Shown: positions 1-9,342 of the stretch, piece by piece | How the letters are laid out: every line of letters starts with the position of its first letter | Position numbering within the stretch: position 1 is the stretch's first letter | Assembly: GCA_947167235.1 (NCBI GenBank) | Contig: CAMVHF010000003.1 | Coordinates: 1 to 51,131 of the forward strand | Source: an uncultured Alphaproteobacteria bacterium | GTDB taxonomy: Bacteria; Pseudomonadota; Alphaproteobacteria; RF32; CAG-239 | Length of the DNA stretch: 51,131 bases | Direction: 5' to 3' | The notes under the pieces: generated by a model | Database searches by the model: none | Seen by the model: only the letters and a program-made list of their open reading frames with translations | What the model was told of the DNA's origin: nothing | Translations under genes and position numbers: made by a program

Positions 1-419
1 TGTTCTTTGGTCATATTTCCAGGAATTCTGTTGAAACCGCCCATCATACCACCTATGCAAAACAGCATTCCCATTGTTTTGATTTTTTGTTTGTTAAAGG
101 AAATTATATTTTTCAGCTTAAACGGTTCGCGCTTAAACGATACATTATATATATCATAGCCGAATGCAAAAATGACAGCGCAGATACCTATATAATAAAC
201 CGATAAATATGATACGATTCCGCCCATTGTACTCGGATAAGTTACACACCATGCCGGTAAATCTGCTGTTTGGCACGAATAGCTCCAGCGTCTGCAAATC
301 AAACTTATGAAGGTCAAAATCCCTGCATATATAAAAGGTACATACCAATGGTCCAACATTCTCCATATAAGGCCGAATGTTTTTCTTAATGCTCCGAATA
401 GTCCAAATTTTCTGCTCAT
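1..419 (-). CDS. Membrane protein, N-terminal part only (cut by window edge)
   Basis: An open frame runs on the minus strand from an ATG at 417-419 to the window edge without a stop, about 139 codons. AAGGAA lies 6-7 bases upstream of the ATG and the start is one base past the dnaE stop, so the gene probably follows dnaE in the same transcript. The visible part is basic at the start (MSRKFGLFGALRKTFG) and has at least two hydrophobic stretches, near residues 26-38 and 68-85, so it is likely an inner-membrane protein. I do not recognise the family. The 70-residue frame on the same strand at 154-366 is a shadow of this gene. Confidence 0.7.
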   Translation of the reverse strand, partial: MSRKFGLFGALRKTFGLIWRMLDHWYVPFIYAGILTFISLICRRWSYSCQTADLPAWCVTYPSTMGGIVSYLSVYYIGICAVIFAFGYDIYNVSFKREPFKLKNIISFNKQKIKTMGMLFCIGGMMGGFNRIPGNMTKE

Positions 420-420
420 C

Positions 421-3400
421 TTAAATTTCCTTTACTAATGATACCCCCGGAATCGAGCGAATCGATGTTAGAAGTTCGCCGTTATCCAAGGCGTAGCCGT
501 TTTTCAGCTGAATACGGATATCCCAATCCGGCAACTCCGGTTTTATATAAACCTTATATACGCCGAAATGCTCGTGTGCCAACAGACGTTGTATCGGTCT
601 GACGGCCTCAACGCTGTTAATTTCTATAATCAATCCTTTAGAATTTTCCGTTATAGCCTCATCTAAGGTTTTGATAATATTAAACATAATGCGCGGCGGC
701 ATATCATCCGCCTGTTTTTCGATTTTTGCCTGTACAAACAACGGAAGTCCGCTTTGTAAAGCATGTTCGTACTTCATAATTCCTTCCGACCACAAAAGTC
801 CCTCATAGGCTGCCGAAGTATCCGATAGTTTGACAAAGGCGAACGGCTTACCGCTTTTACCGATTTTCTTTTGTACGGATTGCAAACATCCGGCCAGATT
901 TGCCATTATCACATCACCGGATTTTATACCTTTGATAACGTCATTAAAACTTCTGATTCCTAAGCGCTCCATACTGTCTTTATAAACGTCCAGAGGATGT
1001 GCCGATAAATAAAACCCTATTGCTTCGGCTTCGTATTCCAAACGCTCTAAATCCGGCCAATCCGGTTTATCCGATAACTTAACTTCGGTTGTCAGTTCTT
1101 GCGCACCAAACAGTGATGTTTGATTACTGTTTTTGGTTTCGGAAGCCGCCGCCATGTGACGCAAAATGTTATCTATATTAACAAACAGCTTTTGCCGGTT
1201 TGTATCTAAACTGTCAAATGCACCGGCCTTAATCAACTGTTCCATCTGCTTACGGTTAATTTGCTTGATATCAACCCGATGTATAAAATCGGATATACTC
1301 TTGAATTTGCCGTTTTTGGCGCGTTCTTCGGCAATATAATTCATATTGGCCTCGCCCACTCCCTTCAAACCGGCTAATGCAAAGCGAATATTGCCGTCTT
1401 CAACTTTGAACAGTGCATTGGAAGAATTAATATCCGGCGGCAAAACTTTGAAGCCCATTTTTTTAACTTCTTCGGTATAAAACGAGATTTTATCGGTATT
1501 GGTAATATCAAAATCCATAATCGCACACATAAATTCAACCGGATAATGCGCTTTCAAATATGCTGTTTGATATGAAATTAACGAATAAGCAGCAGCATGC
1601 GACTTGTTAAAACCGTATTCGGCAAACTTAGCCATCTGGTCAAAAATTGATTTGGCAACATCAGGATCAATGCCTTTTTTCTGCGCACCTTCGGTAAACA
1701 TCTCGCGTTGATGCGGTATTTGATCACGCATCTTTTTACCCATAACCTTACGCAATTTATCGGCGCCACCGAGTGTATAACCGCCCAGAACCTGTGCAAT
1801 TTTCATAACTTGTTCCTGATAAACCATAATACCGTAGGTTTCATCAAGTATCGGCGCTAAATCCGGATGTTCGTATTTAATTTCTTCTTGTCCGTGCTTG
1901 CGGGCAATAAAGGTCGGAATATTAGCCATCGGCCCCGGTCGGTACAAAGAGATAACCGCGATCAAATCCTCAAATCGGTCGGGCTTGATTTGCTTCATAA
2001 TATCGCGCATACCCGAAGATTCAAACTGGAATACCGCACTGGTATCACCACGTTGCATTAATTCATAGGTCAGCTTATCATCAAGCGGCAGAGAGGCCAT
2101 ATCAAGCTCAACCCCGTGAACGCGTTTAACCCATTCAACGGCACGTTCGATAACCGTCAATGTTTTTAAGCCCAAGAAGTCGAATTTAATTAAACCGGTT
2201 TCTTCAACAAACTTCATATCATATTGAGTTACCGGCATATCCGCACGCGGATCTTTATAAAGCGGAACAAGTTGGTCAAGCGGTCTGTCGCCGATAACCA
2301 CACCGGCTGCGTGCATACCGCTGTTACGATACAAACCTTCCAGTTTCATCGCAATATCAAATAATTTATTGATTTGCGGATCATTTACCCGCATTTCCTC
2401 AAGTTCCGGCACAAGTTCCAGAGATTGTTTCAATGTCGGATTTTTACCGCCCTGCCCCGGCGGAATCATTTTTGATATTTTATCCGCTTGACTGTACGGC
2501 ATTTGCAAAACACGCGCCACATCGCGAATAACGGCCTTTGATTGCAGTTTACCATAGGTAATAATCTGCGCCACATGGTCCATACCGTACTTATTTTGCA
2601 CATATTCGATTGTTTTATGGCGATTTTCCTGACACAAGTCCACATCGAAATCCGGCATGTTAACACGTTCCGGATTTAAGAATCGTTCAAACAGCAAATC
2701 CAATCTTATCGGATCCAAGTCGGTAATTTTCAAGGCCCAGGCCACTATTGAGCCGGCACCAGAACCACGCCCCGGTCCGATAGGCACACCGTGCGTCTTC
2801 GACCAACGGATAAAGTCCGACACGATAAGAAAATACCCCGGAAAGCCCATTTTTTTGATAACGCTTAATTCATATTCCAGGCGGGTATAATATTGCTCAT
2901 CGATTTTTTGGCGTTCTTCCTCGCTCATATCATCGGTGTACACTTGCTTAAGCATACGCTCATGCAACCCTTTATAAGCCTCTTCGGTAATAAATTCGTC
3001 TTGCGTTTTGCCGTCCGGACATATAAATATCGGTAACAGAGCTTCTACCTTTTTAGACAGGTAATTGCACTTTTTAGCAATATTTACCGTATTTTCAACA
3101 GCTTCCGGAATATCCTTAAACAATTCGATCATTTCATCTTCGGAACGCCAGTAGTGATTGATCGAGTATTTACGCCGATTATCGTTGGCAACATATTCGC
3201 CACCGGATATACAAATTAGGGCATCGTGCGCCTCATGCATTTCTTTATCGAAAAAGAAAACATCGTTTGTTGCCACCAAGGGAATATCGTGTTTGTATGC
3301 TAGTTCCAGAAATACCGGTTCGGTAATTTTTTCTTCGTCATAGCCGACACGCGAAATTTCCATATACAAGCGATTGCCGAAAATTTCTTTCAGCTCAAGC

Positions 3401-3894
3401 AATTTCTTTTCGGCATCTGTGAGGCGGTTTTTTAAGATAAGCTGTCCGATTGGTCCTTCATACCCTCCGGTAAAACATATCAAACCCTCGTTGAAATCAC
3501 GTAAGTTTTGCATATTAAGCTGCGGATAGAGGCTGTTTTCCGTGTTATCGAGATAATAACGCCGATACAGATGCATAATCGATTTATAGCCGGCCTCGTT
3601 TTGAACCAATAATATGATTGCATTCGGTTCAAGCTCACGCCCCTTGGATACAGCCAAATTTTCGGAATCATCATTATGCAAATAAAGTTCTGAACCGAGA
3701 ATCGGTTTAATTCCCTCTTCGGAGGCATACATCGAAAAAGCCTTGCCGCCAAACAAATTCCCTCGGTCGGTTATGGCACAGGCAGGCACTCCCAAATCGT
3801 GCAATTTATGCATTAACGTTGGCACCGGTGTTGCTCCCAATGCCAACGAATATGCCGTGTGAACACGCAAATGTACGAATTTAGGATCTTTCAT
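421..3894 (-). CDS. dnaE: DNA polymerase III alpha subunit
   Basis: This is the replicative polymerase subunit; it extends primers in the Pol III holoenzyme. At 1157 residues it matches the usual DnaE length (E. coli 1160). In order it shows an N-terminal PHP domain (VHLRVHTAYS near residue 7), the nucleotide-binding stretch GPGRGSGAGS near 373, the palm carboxylates in PDFDVD (414-419), the third carboxylate in KFDFLGLKTLT (about 572), and a C-terminal OB fold near 1000-1050. No strong ribosome binding site is visible before the ATG; the start follows the small FTR-like gene by 9 bases, so translation may depend on the upstream gene. It is the last complete gene of a long minus-strand run from mnmE. 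Confidence 0.97.
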   Translation of the reverse strand: MKDPKFVHLRVHTAYSLALGATPVPTLMHKLHDLGVPACAITDRGNLFGGKAFSMYASEEGIKPILGSELYLHNDDSENLAVSKGRELEPNAIILLVQNEAGYKSIMHLYRRYYLDNTENSLYPQLNMQNLRDFNEGLICFTGGYEGPIGQLILKNRLTDAEKKLLELKEIFGNRLYMEISRVGYDEEKITEPVFLELAYKHDIPLVATNDVFFFDKEMHEAHDALICISGGEYVANDNRRKYSINHYWRSEDEMIELFKDIPEAVENTVNIAKKCNYLSKKVEALLPIFICPDGKTQDEFITEEAYKGLHERMLKQVYTDDMSEEERQKIDEQYYTRLEYELSVIKKMGFPGYFLIVSDFIRWSKTHGVPIGPGRGSGAGSIVAWALKITDLDPIRLDLLFERFLNPERVNMPDFDVDLCQENRHKTIEYVQNKYGMDHVAQIITYGKLQSKAVIRDVARVLQMPYSQADKISKMIPPGQGGKNPTLKQSLELVPELEEMRVNDPQINKLFDIAMKLEGLYRNSGMHAAGVVIGDRPLDQLVPLYKDPRADMPVTQYDMKFVEETGLIKFDFLGLKTLTVIERAVEWVKRVHGVELDMASLPLDDKLTYELMQRGDTSAVFQFESSGMRDIMKQIKPDRFEDLIAVISLYRPGPMANIPTFIARKHGQEEIKYEHPDLAPILDETYGIMVYQEQVMKIAQVLGGYTLGGADKLRKVMGKKMRDQIPHQREMFTEGAQKKGIDPDVAKSIFDQMAKFAEYGFNKSHAAAYSLISYQTAYLKAHYPVEFMCAIMDFDITNTDKISFYTEEVKKMGFKVLPPDINSSNALFKVEDGNIRFALAGLKGVGEANMNYIAEERAKNGKFKSISDFIHRVDIKQINRKQMEQLIKAGAFDSLDTNRQKLFVNIDNILRHMAAASETKNSNQTSLFGAQELTTEVKLSDKPDWPDLERLEYEAEAIGFYLSAHPLDVYKDSMERLGIRSFNDVIKGIKSGDVIMANLAGCLQSVQKKIGKSGKPFAFVKLSDTSAAYEGLLWSEGIMKYEHALQSGLPLFVQAKIEKQADDMPPRIMFNIIKTLDEAITENSKGLIIEINSVEAVRPIQRLLAHEHFGVYKVYIKPELPDWDIRIQLKNGYALDNGELLTSIRSIPGVSLVKEI

Positions 3895-3903
3895 TTTAGC
3901 TTA

Positions 3904-4149
3904 TTATGCGTTATCCGTACCTGATTTTTGATAACATCTGCAATGACATATACCGTCACGCTCTATATCACTGCGACAAAGCTCAGAAATACAATATCTT
4001 TTTTCATTAGAGCCGTCACACGGGCAACGACGCCACTCGCCTTCGCCAAACATCATATTCTTTGCTTTTGCTATTTTTTCAATATTTTGTGTCGGATAGT
4101 ATCCGGCCTTTTTACAGTTTTCTAACATCATTTCTAAAATTGTTGCCAT
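3904..4149 (-). CDS. Small ferredoxin-thioredoxin reductase catalytic-chain-like protein
   Basis: The 81-residue protein has eight cysteines, seven of them in a block CPC (42-44), C53, C58 and CHCRC (68-72). The CPC ... CHC layout is that of the catalytic beta chain of ferredoxin:thioredoxin reductase, where one CPC/CHC pair forms the redox disulfide and the others bind a 4Fe-4S cluster. In the classical enzyme the middle pair is CPC and the first gap is about 16 residues; here the middle pair is C-x4-C and the gap is 8, so the cluster geometry may differ and zinc binding is possible. AAGGAG precedes the ATG at good distance. The gene lies between parB (11 bases) and dnaE (9 bases), in the same transcript. 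Redox partner unknown. Confidence 0.6.
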   Translation of the reverse strand: MATILEMMLENCKKAGYYPTQNIEKIAKAKNMMFGEGEWRRCPCDGSNEKRYCISELCRSDIERDGICHCRCYQKSGTDNA

Positions 4150-4160
4150 TTTATATCTCC

Positions 4161-5060
4161 TTAACGTTGTTCCAGTAAATCAAGAATTGTGCTCAATTCC
4201 GCCGGATTATTGTATTTTAATGTTACACTACCTTTTCCGTTTTGACTAGCATTAATTTTGACTTTTAGATTTAATTTTTGTTCCAAATCTTTTATGATTT
4301 GTTGCATATCATAATCTGTTGTTTTTTGTTTGCGCTGAACCGTTTTTTTGTCTTTCAGTTCGGCAACCAAACGTTCTGTTTCGCGAACACTCAATCCTTT
4401 AGCTATTATTTCATTTGCCAACTCGATTGCGGCCGGATAACCGACCAGAGCGCGTGCATGTCCCGCAGACAGCTTATTTTCTTTAACCATCTGCTTAATT
4501 TCGTCCGGCAAACCGAGAAGTCTTAAAATATTGGCAATATAACTGCGTGATTTACCGATGATTTTACCTAATGTGTCTTGCGTATATTCATATTCTGACA
4601 TTAATCGGTTTAAGCCTTCAGCTTCTTCAATTGCCGAGAGATTTTCACGCTGCAGATTTTCAATTAACGCGATTTCCAGAGTTTCTTGATCACTCAGTTC
4701 TTTGATAAGAGCCGGAACAGTGCTTAAGCCGGCCATTTTGGCTGCGCGCCAACGTCTTTCACCGGCGATAATTTCATACTTGTCGCCCTTAACTCTTAAC
4801 AATAGCGGTTGCAAGATTCCCTTATCTTTAATCGAATCGGCTAAAGTCTGCAACGCCTCTGCATTGAACTCTGTTCTTGGTTGAAAGCTGCAAGGAATAA
4901 TTTTTTCAATTTCGATTTCATTTGCATTTTCATTTTTAAATACAGTGTTATTTACAAATGAATCTATATCTTTCGTATCATCCAAGTTTAAGTTGATATC
5001 GTCATCCCCCAATAAGGCTTCCAGACCTCTGCCTAAACCAAATTTTTTGTTAGCGTTCAT
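4161..5060 (-). CDS. parB: Chromosome partitioning protein ParB
   Basis: ParB is the CTP-dependent clamp that loads at parS and spreads along DNA to segregate the origin with ParA. The 299 residues show the N-terminal ParA-stimulating motif GLGRGLEALLG (8-18), QPRTEF, the CTP-binding GERRWRAA motif near 101, ENLQRENLS, a helix-turn-helix (TQDTLGKIIGKSRSYIANIL), LSAGHARAL, and a C-terminal dimerisation domain. Its ATG overlaps the parA stop by one base and AAGGAG lies within the end of parA, so the two are translationally coupled. Three parS sites lie upstream in rsmG, mnmG and mnmE. One copy of the 14-bp motif (4935-4948) lies in its linker region, coding NTVFK. Confidence 0.97.
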   Translation of the reverse strand: MNANKKFGLGRGLEALLGDDDINLNLDDTKDIDSFVNNTVFKNENANEIEIEKIIPCSFQPRTEFNAEALQTLADSIKDKGILQPLLLRVKGDKYEIIAGERRWRAAKMAGLSTVPALIKELSDQETLEIALIENLQRENLSAIEEAEGLNRLMSEYEYTQDTLGKIIGKSRSYIANILRLLGLPDEIKQMVKENKLSAGHARALVGYPAAIELANEIIAKGLSVRETERLVAELKDKKTVQRKQKTTDYDMQQIIKDLEQKLNLKVKINASQNGKGSVTLKYNNPAELSTILDLLEQR

Positions 5061-5827
5061 TATATCTCCTTTTCACGTTTTAAAAATTCTTTTGCCAATT
5101 CTATGTATGCTTGCGCACCCGTACTCTTAAAATCATAGACCAATATCGGCTTACCGAAAGATGGTGCTTCGGCTATTCGTATACTGCGCGGAATCACAGT
5201 TTCATAAACCTTATTTCCAAAATATTTACGCACATCAGCCTCGATCATTTTACTCAAATTGTTTTGCTTGCTGTACATTGTCAGAACAATACCCTGTAAT
5301 TTCAGCTTCGGATTAAAATTTCGCTTAATCGCATTAATATTTTTCATTAAATCAGCCAAACCTTCAAGAGCCAGAAATTCACATTGCAGCGGAACAATTA
5401 CCGAATCAGATGCAACCAGAGCATTAATCGTTATCATATTTAAGGACGGCGGACAATCTATCAGCACATAGTCATAAGCACCGGTTAAGTTTTTGAGAGC
5501 GTTACTTAATACATACTCTCTGCTTTCAACATCGACCAATTCAATTTCTGCGGCGGCTAAATCAGGGGCTGACGGAATCATATCAAAGCGCGGTAAATCG
5601 GTCTGAATCGCGGCAGATTGTGCATCGCAACGTCCGACTAAAACATCGTACGATGATTTTTGTTCTTTACTTTTGATGATACCGAGAGAGGTTGTCGCAT
5701 TTCCCTGCGGGTCAAAGTCAATAACCAAGACACGCTTATCTATTGCGGACAATGCCGTTGCAATATTTATTGCCGTTGTCGTTTTGCCTACACCGCCCTT
5801 GCGGTTCGCAATAGAAATTATTTTCAT
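5060..5827 (-). CDS. parA: Chromosome partitioning ATPase ParA
   Basis: ParA is the Walker-type ATPase that binds nucleoid DNA and drives ParB-parS complexes. The 255-residue protein starts with the deviant Walker A motif KGGVGKTT (10-17), followed by VLVIDFDPQGNATTSLG (Walker A') and YVLIDCPPSLN (Walker B), as expected for chromosomal ParA/Soj. The ATG overlaps the rsmG stop by four bases (ATGA), with AAGGATG just upstream, so it is co-translated with rsmG and followed by parB. Confidence 0.97.
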   Translation of the reverse strand: MKIISIANRKGGVGKTTTAINIATALSAIDKRVLVIDFDPQGNATTSLGIIKSKEQKSSYDVLVGRCDAQSAAIQTDLPRFDMIPSAPDLAAAEIELVDVESREYVLSNALKNLTGAYDYVLIDCPPSLNMITINALVASDSVIVPLQCEFLALEGLADLMKNINAIKRNFNPKLKLQGIVLTMYSKQNNLSKMIEADVRKYFGNKVYETVIPRSIRIAEAPSFGKPILVYDFKSTGAQAYIELAKEFLKREKEI

Positions 5828-6450
5828 TTTTTCATCCTTATATTTTTAATTCTAACAATTACACCGTCATCACTGTATTTATTCTTATAGATTTCACGCG
5901 TGTAAATCCAACGTTTACCGGCTTCTGCTTCCTCGTCGGCAAAACTTCTACCTTTAAGTAGCAGCATTTCGGTATTCTTATTGCCTATTTTATCAGCATA
6001 TCCGCATAAAATATCGGTGGAAGCAACTGCGCGCGCCGTAATTATATCAACATTTTTAAATACAGCGTTTTCGACACGATTATTTACAACTTCAACAGAA
6101 TGTAATCCAAGATTTTCAGCAACATTTTTTAAATACAGTGCTTTTTTAGTAATACTTTCGACAAGTGTGATATGAGCTTGCGGATTTTGTTCTTGCAGTA
6201 ATATTGCCAATACGATCCCCGGGAAACCAGAGCCGCTGCCGATATCCACAATATGTTTTACATTATTCGGAATATAATCAACTAACTGAGCAGAATCCAA
6301 CACATGACGAACCCACACATCAGACAATGAGTTTTTGCTGACCAAGTTCATTTTAGTATTCCACTCAGACAATAAAACTACAAAATCTTGCAGTTTTTTA
6401 TATGTTTCACGTGAAACATTGTATCTAGAAAGTTCTTCAAAAATATCCAT
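5824..6450 (-). CDS. rsmG: 16S rRNA (guanine-527-N7)-methyltransferase RsmG
   Basis: RsmG methylates G527 of 16S rRNA with S-adenosylmethionine. The 208-residue protein has the SAM-binding motif VDIGSGSGFPGIVLAIL near residues 70-86 and ITARAVAS near 138, both typical. The N-terminal VSRETYKK is coded by a parS site (6403-6418). Two copies of the 14-bp motif (6055, 6128) also lie inside. The gene overlaps parA by four bases, the usual alphaproteobacterial rsmG-parA-parB order. Confidence 0.95.
   Translation of the reverse strand: MDIFEELSRYNVSRETYKKLQDFVVLLSEWNTKMNLVSKNSLSDVWVRHVLDSAQLVDYIPNNVKHIVDIGSGSGFPGIVLAILLQEQNPQAHITLVESITKKALYLKNVAENLGLHSVEVVNNRVENAVFKNVDIITARAVASTDILCGYADKIGNKNTEMLLLKGRSFADEEAEAGKRWIYTREIYKNKYSDDGVIVRIKNIRMKK
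6403..6418. promoter_or_regulatory. parS site 1 (in rsmG)
   Basis: Perfect palindrome TGTTTCACGTGAAACA, the consensus ParB loading site in bacteria including Alphaproteobacteria. It lies in the rsmG coding sequence and is read there as VSRET. The palindrome extends one further base pair on each side. Confidence 0.95.
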
Positions 6451-6516
6451 TATAACCTCTTTCTTCGAGATTATAAGATTCGTTTATATTTGCAAGTAAA
6501 TATATAGGTTATTATA

Positions 6517-7362
6517 CTATATTTTAAAACGTTTTGTAATACCGTGATCTTTCAGTGCTTGTTCAGCCTTATCAAAATCAGCACCAAGCTCTGACGTATA
6601 ATGAGCATCATCGTTTATAAGCATCGCAATATTTCTTTCAGACACAGCGTCAAGCAACAAAGCATCCGGATAAAAATCATTAATACGGCGCAACCCCTTT
6701 GTACTGATTTCTAATGCAACATTGTTTTGTTCCAAGGCATTTAAAACAGCGTTCTTTTCATCCCAATACAGATTCGGCTGATACACCTCACCGCAATAGC
6801 GACGAACATAATCTATATGAGCCAAAAAATCAAACATTTTGGATTCCACACATTGTCGCAACGTATCAAAATGTCTGATAATATATTCATTTAAAAGAGT
6901 TTTATCTGTGACAAAATTTTTTATAAATGTCATATTGATAATATTTTCATATTTATCATCACAGAAAAAATGATTACCGCTGTGTAAATAATCAACGTCC
7001 AAATTACTTATAAACTCTTTTAGTTCTTCCAACCAGCCGTCATAGGGAAAAAAATCAACCTCATAGCCCACTAAAACCTTAAAATTTTCTTCTTTTGCGA
7101 TTTTGCGTATTTCTTCACAGTGTCTTTGAAAAGCGGGTAAGATATCCTTAAAATTATTATTGTACACATGCGACGCCCTGTCCGACTGCATATATTTCCA
7201 GCATTCGCATTGGAACATATTTTTATGCACGATCAAATGATCGCTTATTCCAAGTTCGGTGAAGCCGATTTCCTTTGCATGACGAATCATTTCGCGAATT
7301 GAGTTTCGACCATCCGAGAAGGTGGTATGAGAGTGATAAGAAAAAGTTTGAGTATTACGCAT
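6517..7362 (-). CDS. PHP-family phosphatase, histidinol-phosphatase (HisK) type
   Basis: The 281-residue protein belongs to the PHP metallohydrolases; the closest named activity is histidinol-phosphate phosphatase in histidine biosynthesis. Metal-binding motifs visible in order are [10 protein letters not shown] (near 8), [10 protein letters not shown] (near 58), GYEVDFF (near 120), [20 protein letters not shown] and [11 protein letters not shown] near the end. The start overlaps the mnmG stop by eight bases, so it is coupled to mnmG. It sits between mnmG and rsmG, which are normally adjacent in this cluster. No other his gene is in the window, so another sugar- or nucleotide-phosphate substrate is possible. 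Confidence 0.8.
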   Translation of the reverse strand: MRNTQTFSYHSHTTFSDGRNSIREMIRHAKEIGFTELGISDHLIVHKNMFQCECWKYMQSDRASHVYNNNFKDILPAFQRHCEEIRKIAKEENFKVLVGYEVDFFPYDGWLEELKEFISNLDVDYLHSGNHFFCDDKYENIINMTFIKNFVTDKTLLNEYIIRHFDTLRQCVESKMFDFLAHIDYVRRYCGEVYQPNLYWDEKNAVLNALEQNNVALEISTKGLRRINDFYPDALLLDAVSERNIAMLINDDAHYTSELGADFDKAEQALKDHGITKRFKI

Positions 7363-9202
7363 TTTTAATATATCCCAAAATAGCCGTTACAGCTGCAGGT
7401 GTCACACCGGTTATGCGTGAAGCCTCGCCGATAGTCTTCGGTTTGACGGTTGTAAATCTCTGCACCATTTCGGTTGATAAGCCGCCGATTTTACTGTAAT
7501 CGATATCATCGCGGATTTTCAAATTCTCGTCACGCTTAAATACTTTAATATCTTCATATTCACGCTTGAGATAACCGGAATATTTAGCATCAATTTCAAC
7601 TTGTTCATAAATTTTATCATCTACGGTATTGATTTCAGAATCAAATTTTTCAATTGTTTCACGTGAAACATTAGGGTAGCCCATAACATCTTTTAAGGAT
7701 TTTTTGCCGGAATGTTTAACAGCCAAACCCTCTCTCTCGATATCGGCATACGATACGATTTTACTTTCACAGTATTCGTTAAACTTTTGAATCAATTCCA
7801 TTTTCTTTTTAAATACACTGTATCTGGCATCAGAAACACATCCTATTTCATGTCCGAGTTCGGTTAATCTGGCATCTGCATTATCAGCACGCAAAACCAA
7901 GCGGTATTCCGAACGCGAAGTAAACATTCGGTATGGTTCATCAACACCCTTAGTAATTAAATCGTCTATCATAACACCCATATAGCCTTGACTGCGGTCT
8001 ATATAAAATTCTTTACCTGTTTTTTTGGCAGATAGCGCAGCATTTACACCGGCAACAAGCCCTTGAGCACCGGCTTCTTCATACCCCGTTGTACCGTTGA
8101 TTTGTCCGGCCAAATATAATCCGGAAACCTTTTTGAGCTGTAAACAATGGTCAAGCTCTTGCGGATCAACATAATCATATTCGATAGCATAGGCAAAACG
8201 TAAAATTTCGACTTTTTCAAGGCCTTTCATCGTGTGTATAAACGCATCTTGAACATCTTCAGGTAACGATGTTGATATTCCGTTCGGATAAACAACGTTT
8301 GTATCGTAACCTTCGGGCTCCAAAAAGATTTGATGCGCTTCTCTATCGGCAAAACGTACTAGTTTATCTTCAATACTCGGACAATAGCGAGGGCCTTTAC
8401 CGGTAATTAATCCGGAAAACAGCGCGCATTTTGAAAAATTATCACGAATAATCTTATGTGTTTCGGTATTTGTATAAGTTATTCCGCAATCAATTTGTTT
8501 TTGCGTAATTTTATCGGTTAAAAATGAAAATGCCTGAGGATGCTCATCACCGGACTGACGTTCAAGGATATCCCAATTTATCGTATCGGCATTAAGTCGG
8601 GAAGGTGTACCTGTTTTTAATCGACCGAGTTTGATACCTTTTTGTTTTAAATACGGTGTTATTCCCACACAGGAAACATCACCGACACGACCGCCGATAG
8701 AAGTTTTATGACCGGTAAACATAACACCGTTTAAGAAAGTCCCCGTTGTCAACACAACGGCGCTTGATCTTATATCCGTTCCGTCTGCCAATTTAACACC
8801 GGCAATTTTATCTTCTTCAAACAACAACCCTTCAACCGCGCCTTCCTTAAGCGTTAAATTCGGCGTATTTTGCAGAGCTTCCTGCATATACTTTTTATAT
8901 AATTCTCTATCTGCTTGCGCACGCGGTCCGCGAACTGCCGGTCCTTTTGACAAGTTCAGCATTCTGAATTGAATTCCGGCCTTATCGATAACACGTCCCA
9001 TTAATCCGTCAAGCGCATCAATTTCTCTGACAAGATGACCTTTCCCAAGTCCGCCGATAGCCGGATTACAAGACATTTCCCCTATTGTCGAAATTTTATG
9101 TGTAACAAGCAAAGTTTTAGCACCTGTTCTGGCTGCTGCCGCACATGCTTCGCAGCCGGCATGACCTCCGCCGACAACTATAACGTCATATAAATTTTCC
9201 AT
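7355..9202 (-). CDS. mnmG: tRNA uridine-5-carboxymethylaminomethyl modification enzyme MnmG
   Basis: MnmG (GidA) is the FAD-dependent partner of MnmE; together they add the aminomethyl-type group to wobble uridine 34. The 615 residues show the Rossmann motif [11 protein letters not shown] (10-20), [13 protein letters not shown] near 45, the second FAD segment [13 protein letters not shown] near 366, and FTSRSEYRL. Length is usual (E. coli 629). It holds a parS site (7655-7670) and two copies of the 14-bp motif. A 140-bp gap with two more motif copies separates it from mnmE; downstream it overlaps the PHP gene. Confidence 0.97.
   Translation of the reverse strand: MENLYDVIVVGGGHAGCEACAAAARTGAKTLLVTHKISTIGEMSCNPAIGGLGKGHLVREIDALDGLMGRVIDKAGIQFRMLNLSKGPAVRGPRAQADRELYKKYMQEALQNTPNLTLKEGAVEGLLFEEDKIAGVKLADGTDIRSSAVVLTTGTFLNGVMFTGHKTSIGGRVGDVSCVGITPYLKQKGIKLGRLKTGTPSRLNADTINWDILERQSGDEHPQAFSFLTDKITQKQIDCGITYTNTETHKIIRDNFSKCALFSGLITGKGPRYCPSIEDKLVRFADREAHQIFLEPEGYDTNVVYPNGISTSLPEDVQDAFIHTMKGLEKVEILRFAYAIEYDYVDPQELDHCLQLKKVSGLYLAGQINGTTGYEEAGAQGLVAGVNAALSAKKTGKEFYIDRSQGYMGVMIDDLITKGVDEPYRMFTSRSEYRLVLRADNADARLTELGHEIGCVSDARYSVFKKKMELIQKFNEYCESKIVSYADIEREGLAVKHSGKKSLKDVMGYPNVSRETIEKFDSEINTVDDKIYEQVEIDAKYSGYLKREYEDIKVFKRDENLKIRDDIDYSKIGGLSTEMVQRFTTVKPKTIGEASRITGVTPAAVTAILGYIKNA
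7655..7670. promoter_or_regulatory. parS site 2 (in mnmG)
   Basis: Perfect TGTTTCACGTGAAACA within mnmG, again read as VSRET (context NVSRETIEK). Expected ParB loading site. Confidence 0.95.
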
Positions 9203-9342
9203 TCTAACCTCTTATTTTTATTCCTTACTTATACACATATAAAATTAACTTTCAATTTAAATACAGTGTACTAAAACACAAAAATTTCATCTCAGATATT
9301 TTAAAATCACTGTTCAACATGAGTCTGCATTTAAATACACCG

